DNA of 64,000 nt, from positions 2,728,001 to 2,792,000 of the forward strand of contig CP129291.1 in NCBI GenBank assembly GCA_030437565.1, given 5' to 3'. The DNA comes from Terrilactibacillus sp. S3-3. Its GTDB lineage: Bacteria; Bacillota; Bacilli; Bacillales; Sporolactobacillaceae. Below the pieces are notes generated by a model that saw nothing but the letters and a program-made list of their open reading frames with translations, was not told where the DNA came from and did no database searches. The stretch's first letter is position 1. Every line of letters begins with the position of its first letter. This document shows, one piece after another, positions 9,490 through 20,778 of this stretch. Made by a program: the position numbers and the translations under genes.

Positions 9490-10419
9490 TCATTCCTGGT
9501 GAAGCTGTCTGGCAATCGCCTCAATCTTGCGAAAGCGATGATTGATACCCGATTTACTGATCGGTTCGCCTTTGACCAGTTCGCCCAGTTCCTTAAGCGT
9601 CACATCCGGGTATTTGATTCTAAGTTCAGCAATTTCCCTTAATTTGCTCGGCAGCTGCTCCAGACCGATAGTCCTCTCAATCAGCCGGATATTCTCAATT
9701 TGCCTCATTGCCGCACTAACGGTTTTGTTCAGGTTGGCCGTCTCGCAATTAACAAGGCGGTTGACCGAGTTGCGCATATCCTTGACAATACGAATGTCTT
9801 CAAAATAAAACAACGCTTGATGGGCACCGATAATACTCAGAAATTCGGTGATTTTTTCTCCCTCTTTCATATAGATAATATATCCGTTTTTCCTTGGCAG
9901 CACTTTGACATTCAGATCGAAATCATTCATTAACTCTGCAAGAGAGTAAGTATGCTCCTCATAGTTCGAAAAAATTTCCAGATGATAGGATGACTCAGGA
10001 TGATTGAGCGAACCGCCGGCCAAAAATGCCCCGCGCAAATAAGAGCGGCGGCAGCAAGGCTTTTTGATCAGTTCAGGGTCAATTTTTCTGGTAAACATCA
10101 AGTTTTCATCTAAAATTTTCAGATCATTCAGAAGCGATGCGCCGCCTCTTTCATGCGTACGATATATACGTTATTTTTTTTTCAGCCGCATTTTTTTGCG
10201 AACCAGGATTTCAATCGAGTAGTCGTCATTTTGCTTAATTAATCGGTAAATCCGCCGGGCAATCGCTGCATTCTCCGTTGAAATATCAAGCTCCAACTGT
10301 TTATTACGAATGGAGATGAACCCGTTCATTCGGGTCAGCGCAGCGAGTTCGGCTCTTGCGCAGCAGTGCTTGACATCAAGTTGTGTTAATTCGCGCTTAG
10401 TTTCTGCTGCAAATGACAT
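9490..10419 (-). CDS. whiA: DNA-binding protein WhiA, frame-disrupted
   Basis: Conserved Gram-positive protein with a LAGLIDADG-like domain and a C-terminal helix-turn-helix, affecting chromosome segregation and cell division in bacilli. The N-terminus reads [30 protein letters not shown] marks the homing-endonuclease-like core. The C-terminus has TLKELGELV and [17 protein letters not shown], the HTH. The full span gives about 310 aa. One break lies near 10170 at an A/T run. Start set at the ATG of MSFAAE; an in-frame ATG two codons upstream is equally placed relative to GGGGG. Confidence 0.93.
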
Positions 10420-10435
10420 TCTCATTCCCCCATCC

Positions 10436-11401
10436 TTATTCTTTTGTCGATGGAAGAAGCGACATTAACAGCCGGCCAACTACCTTTTCATCATGCCGGA
10501 TGACACCGCGATCGTCCTTTATTAAGGCTGCGCTGATCACATTCAATCCATACGCCTCAAGTTTTTCTCGGTCACAGACAACCGGTTTCGCCCCTTCATC
10601 GGCATAGCGATCGAGAATATCCTCGGCGATCGGTTTATCTTTAACAATAATGTCATCCAAAAAGTTTTTTTTCACATGGTCGAACAATACCTTGACATGG
10701 TCGGAGGCCGAAAAGCCGTCAGTCTCTCCCCTTTTTGGGTCATCACATTGCACACATAAACCTTTCTCGCCTTGGAACGGCAGATCTCTTCCGCCAATTT
10801 CGGTACGAGCAGATTTGGAATCACACTCGTGTACAAACTTCCTGGCCCGAGCACAATCAGATCCGCATTTTGGAGCGCATCAACACTTTCAGGCAAGGGT
10901 TGAATATGATCAGGCTTGAGAAACATATGATGAATTTTTTTGCCCACTTGGGGGATGCGTGATTCCCCTTCGACAATGCTGCCGTCACTCATGACCGCAC
11001 CGAGCACGATGCTCTGGTCGGCCGCAGGGAGCACGTTGCCGTTCACTTTTAAAATGTGACTCATTTCACGTACACCCCTGACAAAATCTCCCGTTATCGA
11101 CGTCAGGGCCGCAATCAGCAAATTGCCCATTGAATGCCGCTCTCAGTCCGTTACCGTTTTCAAAACGATGCTGCAGCAGTTTTTCAAACATCGGCTCGAC
11201 ATCCGACAAAGCGACGAGTACGTTGCGAATATCCCCCGGCGGCGGCATCTGCAATTCATTTCGAAGCATGCCGGAGCTCCCGCCGTCATCCGCAACCGTC
11301 ACAATCGCCGTAATGTCCACCGGATATTTCTTCAAACCGCGCAGAACAACCGGCAAGCCGGTTCCGCCGCCAACAGCGACGACTTTAAACTTTTTTATCA
11401 T
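10436..11401 (-). CDS. yvcK: Gluconeogenesis factor YvcK, frame-disrupted
   Basis: CofD-like UDP-sugar-binding protein needed for growth on gluconeogenic carbon and for correct cell shape in B. subtilis. The N-terminal nucleotide-binding loop is [19 protein letters not shown], followed by [10 protein letters not shown] and [31 protein letters not shown] lies in the second half. About 320 aa when joined across breaks near 11100 and 10720. It lies 3 nt downstream of rapZ and 17 nt upstream of whiA, so translational coupling is likely. Confidence 0.93.
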
Positions 11402-11404
11402 TCT

Positions 11405-12266
11405 TCATTTACCCTTCTCTATATCTCTATGGGATACCCTTGTTGGATAAACCTTGGATATTTTCTTTCCAATTTGTTCGGCCAACGCAACCGATCGATG
11501 CTTTCCGCCCGTACAGCCGATAGCGATCACCAGCTGCCGCTTCCCTTCCCGCTTATATTGAGGCAGCATGAAGGTCAACAGATCCAGCAGTTTTTGCAAA
11601 AACTGCTTCGCCTCGGTCCATTTCAGCACATATTCCGAAATATCTTTTTTCGAGCCCCGTCCGTTCACGCATATGTTTCACGTAATACGGATTGGGCAAA
11701 AAGCGCACATCAAAGACAAGATCGGCATCGATGGGCAATCCATATTTAAACCCGAAAGACAGGACATTGACACAAAAAGGTTCGCTTTTGTCGCCAAACT
11801 GGTCAATAATTTTTTCCCGTAATTGGATCGGCTTCAAATCTGTTGTGTCAATGTAGTACTGCGCCAGCCCTTTTACTTCTTCTAATTTCTTTCTTTCGCG
11901 GCGTATGCCTTCAAGCGGAAGTCCTTTAGGTGCAAGCGGATGCGAACGCCGTGTTTCTTTATAACGGCGCACAAGCGCTTGATCTTTCGCATCCAAAAAT
12001 AAAATCTTGGGTTTCACTCTGTCGTTTTTACTGAAAGCATCAATGGATTCAAACAGTGAATCAAAAAACTCCCGGCCGCGAAGGTCCATCACCAGCGCCA
12101 ATTTATTCAGCTTATCTGAGTCCTTAATCAAATCGAGGAATTTGGGTAATAATGTGGGCGGCAAATTGTCAATGCAGAAATAACCGATATCTTCAAAAAC
12201 ACGCATCGCTACCGTTTTGCCGGCACCTGACATTCCGGTGATGATCACGACTTGAATGTCCTTCAT
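11405..12266 (-). CDS. rapZ: RNase adapter / nucleotide-binding protein RapZ (YvcJ), frame-disrupted
   Basis: P-loop protein of the RapZ/YvcJ family. The N-terminal Walker A is [10 protein letters not shown], and [16 protein letters not shown] follows. The C-terminal domain has [14 protein letters not shown], the conserved RapZ signature. Length about 287 aa. Start taken at [11 protein letters not shown], 5 nt after GGGGTGG; the frame is open 11 codons further upstream. One break lies near 11655, at an A/T run. It is the first gene of the rapZ-yvcK-whiA-crh operon. The Nudix gene yvcI, which precedes it in B. subtilis, is absent. Confidence 0.93.
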
Positions 12267-12356
12267 CTTTCCCACCCCATCGCCTATCATTTGGATCAAA
12301 CTCGTGATTGATTGCTAAGGTCAGCCGAGTCCTTGTGCAACCTTCATCTCATTCAT

Positions 12357-12384
12357 AGTATACTAAAAAAAAAGGATACTACAA
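12357..12384 (-). promoter_or_regulatory. Sigma-A promoter of rapZ operon
   Basis: Minus strand TTGTAG (12379-12384), 16-bp spacer containing nine T, TATACT (12357-12362). Confidence 0.6.
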
Positions 12385-12618
12385 AGACCCCTGTATCAAA
12401 TAAAATGCTTAAAACCGAGTTAAAATAAAGAGATTCCCTATTCCAGTATATGAAACCAGATTCATTTCATCATATTGAATATGAATTGAGGCCTTGTCCC
12501 ATACAGTTCTTCATAATAAGGAAGACGTCATTCAGGTTTTTTAACATACATAAAAAAAAAATCTTAATTATTTTCATATACGTTTCTCCGTCCGGATAGT
12601 TTCTGAAATGCGAAGATG
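12385..12618. other. Intergenic between trxB terminator and rapZ promoter
   Basis: About 230 bp, AT-rich, with no gene recognised. The open frame at 12470-12652 overlaps the trxB terminator and is not called. Confidence 0.5.
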
Positions 12619-12655
12619 CCAAAAAAAAGCACGAGCGCCAGCTGCCGCTCATGCC
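12619..12655 (-). terminator. Terminator of trxB
   Basis: Minus strand GCATGAGCG-GCAGCTGG-CGCTCGTGC followed by TTTTTTTT. Confidence 0.85.
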
Positions 12656-12728
12656 TATAATGACTGATTTATTAAAAGGGGGTCAATTCTTAATCAAATT
12701 ATAGTTCCTCTTTATTTCAGCACTGTTA

Positions 12729-13745
<1,017 letters not shown>

Positions 13746-13874
13746 CTAAAATAAAATACCTCTTGAGGAATATTTCTAATGTGCACTAATTGAATAATTA
13801 TATGCTATAAAATGATCGTCCGGAAGTCCACCAAAATGCTCAATCCGCCAATTGCCTGCCTCAGAGCGCGGCTA

Positions 13875-15401
13875 TTATTTTATAATTGAAAGGTTGGATT
13901 GCCAATTCTTATCCAGAGCAAACTTTAATTCATCGACATGTTTGCGGATCCTGTAAACGGTTGTGCCTGTCAGTTTGGCATTTTTTGCCTGTGAAGTACG
14001 GATACCTGCTTCTTTTTCCCACAAATAAATCAGCGTAGCCGTCCAGCCCGGCACATCAACTTGCTGCTCGCCTTCAAGCAGTTTATCAACAATTGCCCAA
14101 AAGCTGTACAATTCACAATGGTTGACAATCGGCCGGCCTCGGAAAAAGGTGAGCCTGCACTTGCAACATGATCGACAGGCCATCGTCTCTTTTTCCCTGT
14201 TCAGTTAGCGCCAGCAGCCGCCCCGCAATGAGCCGAAGCGACTCGCTGCGGGTTTGGGCCGCCGCTTCTGACAGCAGCTCTCCTTCTTCTAAATAATTTA
14301 GATAAAATAGAGAAAATAACTGTTCCGCCTGGCTGCCGCTTCTGATTTCTTCCAAAAGAAGTGAACGAACCATGAAATTGCTCTTAGCATCGTCTTCAAA
14401 CAGCATATCCTGAACTTTACCATATTGAAATGGATGAAAAGGCTTGTCCTTGAAAAAGTCGGTCTGCTTCCACGCGCGTTTCGCCACGTCCAGGCGACCG
14501 GTACGGTACGCGGAAAGAGCCAGCCAAAAATAAAAGGCCTGATCGGTCCGTGCACCCGTTTTTTTTTTTCCGCTGCCGTCAGCCACCGAAAGGCATGATC
14601 ATATTCGCCGATGAACAGATACGTTGACCCCAGCTTGCCGCAGTGCTCCGGAAAATAAGGATAAAGTTTATCAAGCCTGCCCAGCGTTTCCTTCAGCTTT
14701 TCCTGATTGTTGTTCATTTGAAAATAAAAAGTGGCCATGTTGCACAAAGCATGAATATTTCCCCCGTCATATTTGAGAACATGATGGAGAATGTCCAAAG
14801 CTTTTTCAGACAGGCCCATTGAGAAGTAAGCAATGGCCAAATTGTTCTGAGCGGCCCAAAAATCCGGTTTCTCTTTAATCACTTTTCTGAACAAACTCAT
14901 CGCTTCCGCATAATGGCCATGTTCTAGCGCCCGCCTGCCGCGCTCGTGAGCGGATATATAAGAGGCCTCTTCTTCAAAGTCGTCCCCCGCTTCCGACAGC
15001 AGCAGCCTGAACAGTTCATCCGCTTCCTGCCCATACAGGCCATTTGGTTCGAGTGAAAGATAGGTCTTGACTTCCTGAAGCGCTTCATAAAACTGACCAA
15101 GATAAGCATAATTATTTGCCATGAAAAAGTGGCATTCCGTTACTTTGTCGTCCAGTTCATAAATGACTTTTTTTAATAAAGCCGTTGAAGCCTCGTATTC
15201 TTCAAGCTCCGTCAAAATGGCTGCCTGCTGGCAAAGATATTCCACCTCGTTGGGTTTAAAGACAATGGCCCGTTCTATATATTTGCACGCTCTCCTTAAA
15301 TCCCCTTTTTGATAAGCTGCCATTCCTTTTTGAAAGTAGTACTCACCATCAGGATTGAACGAAATGACGCGCGCTTTTTTTGATATTAGTTCAGATTTCA
15401 T
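13875..15401 (-). CDS. yvcD: TPR-repeat protein (YvcD-like), frame-disrupted
   Basis: About 508 aa when joined. The N-terminal two thirds consist of TPR units (for example YYFQKGMAAYQKGDLRRACKYIERA, split as two helices, and ALEHGHYAEAMSLFRKVIKEKPDFWAAQNNLA-type helices). TPR arrays mediate protein-protein contact; no enzymatic domain is seen. Position upstream of trxB matches B. subtilis yvcD. Frame breaks fall near 14570 (T-run) and 14150. Start at MKSELISKKARV. A TATACT-like -10 lies in the upstream gap. The function is unknown; assignment rests on repeats and synteny. Confidence 0.8.
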
Positions 15402-15479
15402 CTCGCCGGCTGTCCCCCGTTGAATTCGTAGTTTCTCTTTTGTTGTAAGTATATCATATTTTTTCAGGTTTTAGGGGAC

Positions 15480-15990
15480 CGCCGGAACATGTCGGCGTTC
15501 AGCCTCCTGACACCGCAGAATCATTTTCGCTTGCCTGCAGGCACTATCTCGATGCCCCGTTTGGATGATGATAGCCGCCTTCTTGTTCTAAGGGAGCGGC
15601 AAACGGATGAATTTTGGCACGGGCCTGCAGGCAGTGGACAGCACAGGCCGGCTGTTTGGGGGGGGGTCAAGTCAGATTGCGGATTCGGATGGATAGACTT
15701 AAGGTTCGGCGGGTCAAGCCTGTGACCGGCAGGGTTGGTTTGAGGTTCGGCAGGTGAGGTCTGGGATCCACGGGTTGGGGATTAAGCTCTGCAGGCGGGG
15801 CCTGATAGCCACGGGTTGGGCTCAGGTCCGGCAGTTCGGCGGCAAGGGACCAAGGAGCCCGATGTGAAGTTGGTGCTCGAGGTTGGAAGAAGCCTGCGTC
15901 AACGTTATTTTGCCATCGTTTTCAATTTTGTTCGACTTAAAAAAGTTTATACTTTTGCAGGCATTGTGTAAAATAAATAGATGAAACCGG
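15480..15990. other. Intergenic, G-rich on plus strand
   Basis: About 500 bp between the TPR gene and the antiporter. It has two GCCTGCAGGC palindromes (15533-15542 and 15623-15632), a run of nine G (15658-15666) and a degenerate 41-bp tandem repeat listed separately. The open frame at 15489-15725 has no ribosome-binding site or recognisable product. Confidence 0.6.
15680..15845. repeat. Degenerate ~41-bp tandem repeat
   Basis: AAGGTTCGGC at 15701, GAGGTTCGGC at 15742, a diverged copy at about 15784 and CAGGTCCGGC at 15823 mark successive units about 39-42 bp apart. CCACGGGTTGGG recurs at 15768 and 15809 (41 bp apart). Roughly four diverged copies. Confidence 0.6.
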
Positions 15991-16010
15991 AAATTGAAGG
16001 AGGTTTTTGT

Positions 16011-17078
16011 TTGAATTTATTTTTTTTCTCATTTTAACGGTATTTGGCGTTCCTCTGTCCGTTATCGGCAGTCTGATTCACTGGCCACCGATCTTGATGT
16101 TTGCTCTGGATTGCCTGACAATCATTGGGCTGGCCAGTTTTATGGGCAGAGCAACGGAAAGTTTGGCCATTATTGCTGGCCCGTCGATCGGTGGCCTGCT
16201 TAATGCGACTTTCGGGAATGCGGTCGAATTAATCATTTCGATCTTTTCCTTAAAAGCCGGCCTGATCAATGTTGTCATGGCATCGATCACCGGGTCGATC
16301 ATCGGAAACTTGCTGCTTGTGGCCGGCCTGTCTTTTTTTATCGGCGGGCTGAAATATAAACGCCAGCGGTTTAATGTCTATGAGGCAAGGCACAACGCCG
16401 GACTGCTTATATTTTCCATCGTCGTATCGTTTTTGTTTTTCCTCTTATTTTCTCAACACGTTTGAACAGCGGCGAATTGAAAACATTGAGCACAGCAATT
16501 GCCATCACCATGATACTTATCTATCTATCCGCACTTTTCTTTAGACTCGTGACCCACCGCGGTGTATACATAGGAAAGGAAGAAAGGACGCCGGCCGGAC
16601 AGGATGATGAAAAACCGGAATGGAGCGCCAGAATAGCCATTCTTTTTTTTTTTTGTCGCACACACTCTTTGTCGCTTATATCAGTGAGAATCTAGTCCAT
16701 ACCTTTGAACCGGTTGCCAAAACATTCGGATGGTCCGAACTGTTCATCGGGGTGATCATTGTCGCAATCGTCGGCAACGCCGCCGAACATGCTTCGGCCG
16801 TCTTAATGGCTTACAAAAATCGCATGGGCGTGACTGTAGAGATCGCCATCGGTTCCACGCTGCAAGTCGCCATGTTTGTCGCTCCTGTCCTCGTTCTTCT
16901 CTCATTGGGATTCCCGACGTTCATGCCGCTTGTTTTTACGGTTCCCGAGCTCGTCGCGATGGTCTTAAGCGCCATTTTGATCACAAGCCTGACGACGGAC
17001 GGAGACACCAACTGGTTTGAAGGAGCGATCCTTTTGGCCACTTATTTTATCATGGGCTTCGGCTTCTTTCTCCTTTAG
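16011..17078 (+). CDS. Ca2+/H+ antiporter, CaxA/YfkE family, frame-disrupted
   Basis: Integral membrane calcium/cation exchanger. The two pseudo-symmetric repeats each carry the CaCA acidic motif: GNAVELIISIFSLK in the first half and GNAAEHASAVLMAYKN in the second. Multiple hydrophobic spans; about 355 aa in total, similar to B. subtilis YfkE. Breaks fall near 16025 (T-run after the start), 16465 and 16640 (T-run). Two TTG starts are possible (16007 in the open frame, 16011 with better 7-nt spacing from AAGGAGG). I favour 16011 with an error in the following T-run. Monocistronic on the plus strand. Confidence 0.88.
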
Positions 17079-17249
17079 TTCCCGTCTTAACGCCATTTTT
17101 TCTCTTATTTTGGTACTTTGTCATACGGTTTACCACAGGCGGGGATCCGGCGTCCCCGTCACCCCATATCGTTAACATCATTTTTGTCAAGATTAAAAAT
17201 ACTGTGGCTTTGAAGATTGAAGTTTGGATAAACGGGGGTATTGAAGTAT

Positions 17250-17624
17250 TTAAGGACTCGTTTTTCCGGCGTATTTATGCGAATGAGGAGTCACGCCGTT
17301 CACAGTGGTCGTGCCGCTGAACTCATGGTAATGGCCTCCATTTGCAAGCGGAATCGCTGGTCCCGTAACACCTCTGATCTCGTGATGATGACCATCGTCG
17401 AAAGAAGTAAAAGTGAAATATCGGTGGGTATGAGGGACGCCCGTCGGAGCCGGTTCCGTCGTGCCGGCATATCGATGGCTGTGACCCACCTCAAAAGAGG
17501 TGACACCGCTAAAATGATGAACATGAACAGGCCTGCCGTCCCAGCTCGTGATGTACAGTTGATGAGAATGAAACGGTTCTGTATCATCAGAATGGTACAT
17601 GAAGCCTGAAACAGGGATTTCCAT
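17250..17624 (-). CDS. YmaF-like His-rich protein
   Basis: A 124-aa protein with periodic HxH pairs: FHSHQLYI, PVHVHHFSGVTSFEVGHSHRYAGTT, PHTHRYF, DGHHHEI, GGHYHEFSG and PHSHKY. Strands of roughly 20-30 residues repeat the pattern H-x-H ... FSGVT/YAGTT. This matches the YmaF family of Bacillus, of unknown function; the His clusters suggest metal binding (inference). No good ribosome-binding site precedes the ATG at 17624. A second frame open from 17674 overlaps it, so the true N-terminus may lie upstream with an indel between. Start is therefore uncertain. Confidence 0.65.
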   Translation of the reverse strand: MEIPVSGFMYHSDDTEPFHSHQLYITSWDGRPVHVHHFSGVTSFEVGHSHRYAGTTEPAPTGVPHTHRYFTFTSFDDGHHHEIRGVTGPAIPLANGGHYHEFSGTTTVNGVTPHSHKYAGKTSP

Positions 17625-17790
17625 TGGTAAAAGCCTAAAAAAGGGGATTCAGTACAGTTGTTATTCATATTCACATACCCTTAATTTAGAACTTAACTAG
17701 ATTGAGGAAAAATGAAATCGATTCCTGCGCTCCAATCTAAAACCTATGATCCCCGGGATGCTTGAAAAGATTGTGCCTCGCTAGAACATT

Positions 17791-17820
17791 AAAAAAGCAG
17801 AAAACAGTGCAGCTTTCCGC
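17791..17820 (-). terminator. Terminator of yvoF
   Basis: Minus strand GCGGAAAGCTGCACTGTTTTCTGC with an 8-bp imperfect stem, followed by TTTTTT. Confidence 0.6.
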
Positions 17821-17863
17821 TCAATAGAAATCTTCAGCCTCGTCATCGTTCGGCTTTTCTTAT

Positions 17864-18347
17864 TCACTTTTCACGAATGACGGTCATCGGGTTTCCCCCG
17901 ACGAAGGCACCGGCCGGGACATCTTTGTTGACTAGCGTGGATGCAGATATAATCGCCCCGTCTCCGATCGTCACCCCCGGTAAAATCGTCGTACAGGCCC
18001 CGATCATCACGCCGCTGCCAATCTCTATTTTACCCAGCCGATACTCCTCGATTAAGTACTCATGAGCCAATAAAGTGGTATTATAACCGATGATCGTATT
18101 GTCACCGATTGAAATGAGCTCGGGAAACATCGATCCGGCATCACCATCAGCGCCAGCGCCGTCTTTTCGCCGATTTCCATATGTAAAAAAAAAATCGATA
18201 CAGCCATCTTTTCAGCTTAAGAGAGGGCATATAGCGCCCGATTTGAATCACAATAAAATTTTTACAGACTTTCCAAAAGGAAACTGTTTTGTATACTTGC
18301 CAAAGCGAATTGGTCCCTTCAACCGGATAACGTTTTGTCCGCCTCAT
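17864..18347 (-). CDS. yvoF: Hexapeptide-repeat acetyltransferase YvoF, frame-disrupted
   Basis: Left-handed beta-helix O-acetyltransferase family. The N-terminus is [20 protein letters not shown]. The C-terminal half shows hexapeptide repeats ([40 protein letters not shown]) and ends [15 protein letters not shown]. About 161 aa after joining across a break near 18185 at an A-run. The substrate is unknown. Its ATG overlaps the ppaX stop (ATGA), and the gene order yvoF-ppaX-lgt-hprK matches B. subtilis. Confidence 0.85.
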
Positions 18348-18565
18348 GTGCCCGTCACTCCGGCGACCGGATGATCATCACGGTAAATCACCGTCATTTC
18401 ACCGGCAAGGGAGCGAGCACGTTCAAAACTCGTTTCAAGCGGCTTGTCGATACGGCCATGTTTTCCGGGGAAATATTGATCCAGTGAGTATTGAAAAGAT
18501 GCCACGATCCATTCATTTGTATGAATCAGCGTTCCGTCTAAATCAAACAACAGGGTGTTAACCAT
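18344..18565 (-). pseudogene. ppaX: PpaX-like phosphatase, large deletion
   Basis: PpaX is a HAD-family pyrophosphatase that hydrolyses PPi released when HPr kinase/phosphorylase dephosphorylates P-Ser-HPr. Here the first roughly 35 residues are normal ([20 protein letters not shown] with the nucleophile Asp in DLDGT). The frame then runs [20 protein letters not shown] and stops after about 73 codons, against about 215 in the family. HAD motifs II-IV are missing. The stop still overlaps yvoF by ATGA, so the end looks natural and the loss appears internal. Start chosen at ATG 18565 after AAGGGGG. This could be a real deletion or an assembly collapse. Confidence 0.75.
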
Positions 18566-18595
18566 ACTGCGCCCCCTTGCCAATTGAATTTTTTG

Positions 18596-19407
18596 TCAGC
18601 GATCTAAATAATGCACTTTGGTATACCCTTTTACTCTTCTGTAAATAAAAATGGCTAGGCAGAGGACAATCAGCACGATTGATATCAATTGTGCAACTCG
18701 CAAGTGGCTTGTCAGCATTAAGCTGTCCGTCCGCAGGCCTTCAATATAGAATCGGCCGATCGAGTACCAAATGACGTAAGACAAAAAACATTCGCCTCGT
18801 CCTAAATTCACTCTTCTCAACATCATGAGCAGAATGAAGCCAAGAAAATCCCAAACAGATTCGTAAAGAAAGGTGGGAATATAATATATCCCGTTTATGT
18901 ACATTTGATTGATAATAAAAGTCGGCAGGTGGAGATGTTCAAGCGCGGCCCGCGTCGTCGGTCCGCCGTGCGCTTCCTGATTCATAAAGTTTCCCCAGCG
19001 GCCGATCGCCTGTCCAAGAATGACGCTTGGCGCTGCAATGTCGGCGACCTTCCAGAAAGACAAACCGCGCACGCGGCAAAAAATAATCGTCGTCACAACC
19101 GCACCGATCAATGCGCCGTGAATCGCGATACCGCGTGCCAAATAGCGATAATTTCCGACGGATGCGTTGAATAATACGGCCATTCAAACGCGACATAATA
19201 AATGCGGGCACAAATCACGGCGATCGGAGCGGCGAAAAGAACGAGATCGATAAACGTGTCCTTGGGCAGCCCTCTTTTTTTTCCTTCATACATGGCCAGT
19301 ATCAAGCCAAGCAGCGCTCCTCCGGCAATGATAATCCCATACCAATAAATGTGAACGGGCCCAAATTGAACGGCCACTCGGTTCAACGGATGGATAGATT
19401 GATCCAT
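18596..19407 (-). CDS. lgt: Prolipoprotein diacylglyceryl transferase, frame-disrupted
   Basis: Membrane enzyme adding diacylglycerol to the lipobox Cys of prolipoproteins. [17 protein letters not shown] starts the first spans. The signature region [14 protein letters not shown] contains the essential Arg and Asn residues, and [14 protein letters not shown] is near the C-terminus. About 270 aa. One break near 19150 falls within the conserved [10 protein letters not shown] segment, at a non-homopolymer position. It sits between hprK and ppaX, as in B. subtilis. Confidence 0.95.
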
Positions 19408-19472
19408 TTTTGCCTTTCCTCCTTGTCCTTCTCAAGTTGCCTCTTTTTCAAAATTTTTTTCCTGGTGCTTTT

Positions 19473-20393
19473 CTATTTGTCATGCAGCGCATCATTCAAG
19501 CGATCCGAGAATTGCTGAGCGGCATGGAATCCCATATTTTTAAGCCGGAAATTCATCGCGGCCACTTCAACAATAACGGCCAGGTTTCGTCCGGGACGAA
19601 CAGGCAGTGTTAACCGCGGTACATCCATGTCGATCAGCCGCGTAGTCTCTTCGTCCAGGCCGAGGCGATCATACATTTTATTTTGATCCCAAAACTCCAG
19701 ATGGATGACAAGCGAAACTTTTTTATGATTGCGGACCGCACCGGCTCCAAACAACGTCATCACATTGATAATCCCAAGACCGCGGATTTCCAGCAAGTGC
19801 TGGATAAGTTCCGGAGCATTGCCGACCAGTTCTGTCTCGCTCGCCTGACGGATTTCGACCGAATCGTCGGCAACAAGGCGGTGCCCGCGTTTAACCAGTT
19901 CGAGCGCCGTTTCGCTCTTGCCGACGCCGCTGTCGCCTGTAAGCAGCACCCCTACTCCATATACATCGACGAGCACTCCATGAACCGAAATCATAGGAGC
20001 CAGCCGTGATTCCAAGTAGTTGGTGATCAAGCTGCTCAGCCGGGTGGTTTTCAGTTTCGAGCGCAGTACGGGCACGTTCCTTTTATTAGAAGAGACAATG
20101 AGTTCTTCGGGAACATCAAGCCACCTTGACACCACGATGCAAGGTGTCTTGTCCGTGCAAAGCTGGGACGTCCGCTTATAACGTTCATCGGTTTTCAGCT
20201 CATTAAAAAACGACAGTTCAGTTCGGCCGAGAAGCTGGAGCCTTTTGGCCGGATAATAAGTAAAATATCCCGCCATCTCCAAACCTGGCCTTGAGATATC
20301 ACTGATCACAATCTCGCGATCGATTCCTTTTTTTCCGCTGACCAGCTTAAGGTTGAAATGTTCTATTAATTCACTCACTCGCACTTTGCCCAT
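19473..20393 (-). CDS. hprK: HPr kinase/phosphorylase
   Basis: Bifunctional sensor enzyme that phosphorylates Ser46 of HPr and Crh (encoded at 9150) when glycolytic flux is high, and dephosphorylates it when low. The 306-aa frame is intact. Walker A is [14 protein letters not shown] near residue 155. The HPrK signature is [11 protein letters not shown] near residue 205, and the C-terminal hinge includes [17 protein letters not shown]. The ATG at 20393 has no strong ribosome-binding site. It is the first gene of hprK-lgt-ppaX-yvoF and its upstream gap holds an unusual repeat array. Confidence 0.97.
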   Translation of the reverse strand: MGKVRVSELIEHFNLKLVSGKKGIDREIVISDISRPGLEMAGYFTYYPAKRLQLLGRTELSFFNELKTDERYKRTSQLCTDKTPCIVVSRWLDVPEELIVSSNKRNVPVLRSKLKTTRLSSLITNYLESRLAPMISVHGVLVDVYGVGVLLTGDSGVGKSETALELVKRGHRLVADDSVEIRQASETELVGNAPELIQHLLEIRGLGIINVMTLFGAGAVRNHKKVSLVIHLEFWDQNKMYDRLGLDEETTRLIDMDVPRLTLPVRPGRNLAVIVEVAAMNFRLKNMGFHAAQQFSDRLNDALHDK

Positions 20394-20778
20394 AAATTAT
20401 CGTGTTGCCGAGACAAATCAGTCAAGGATTTATCCCTTCCTTTTTCATCGTGCCCTCTTTCAGCCATATCGCCTACTTAAGTCGGCCTGCACTCCAAAGG
20501 CGTAAATTCCGCTGCAACGAATGCGTACACCTCGCAGGAATCTTCCGAACCTCCAATCTTTCTTTTATTGCACAGGGCAGCCAATCCTGTGCTTCCCGTA
20601 AAGGTTGCCCCTGTTTCCGGACCCATGCCGTTTTCAGGGCTTACACGTGAAGATTTGCGGCTTCATTCGCCGCCCTTTGAGCCAAATATAGGATCATTTT
20701 AACATATTTTGTCCCGTATCCGCGAAGCCGAAACAAAGAAAGGATATATCAAATTTTACTTAATCGGATTAGCACGTT
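20394..20778. other. Intergenic upstream of hprK
   Basis: About 385 bp with no recognised gene. The inverted repeat GCACAGG...CCTGTGC (20570-20592) forms a 7-bp stem without a T-run. A minus-strand open frame of about 49 codons has no ribosome-binding site. I looked for riboswitch cores and could not match one. Confidence 0.45.

Noticed and set aside
15489-15725. 78-codon plus-strand frame upstream of the antiporter
   Set aside because: Lies over the degenerate repeat and G-run; no ribosome-binding site or known similarity.
20394-20778. Riboswitch (c-di-AMP, c-di-GMP, cobalamin) upstream of hprK
   Set aside because: Short segments such as GCCGCAAATCTTC and CAGGGGCAACC recall parts of known classes, but the remaining conserved core elements are absent.
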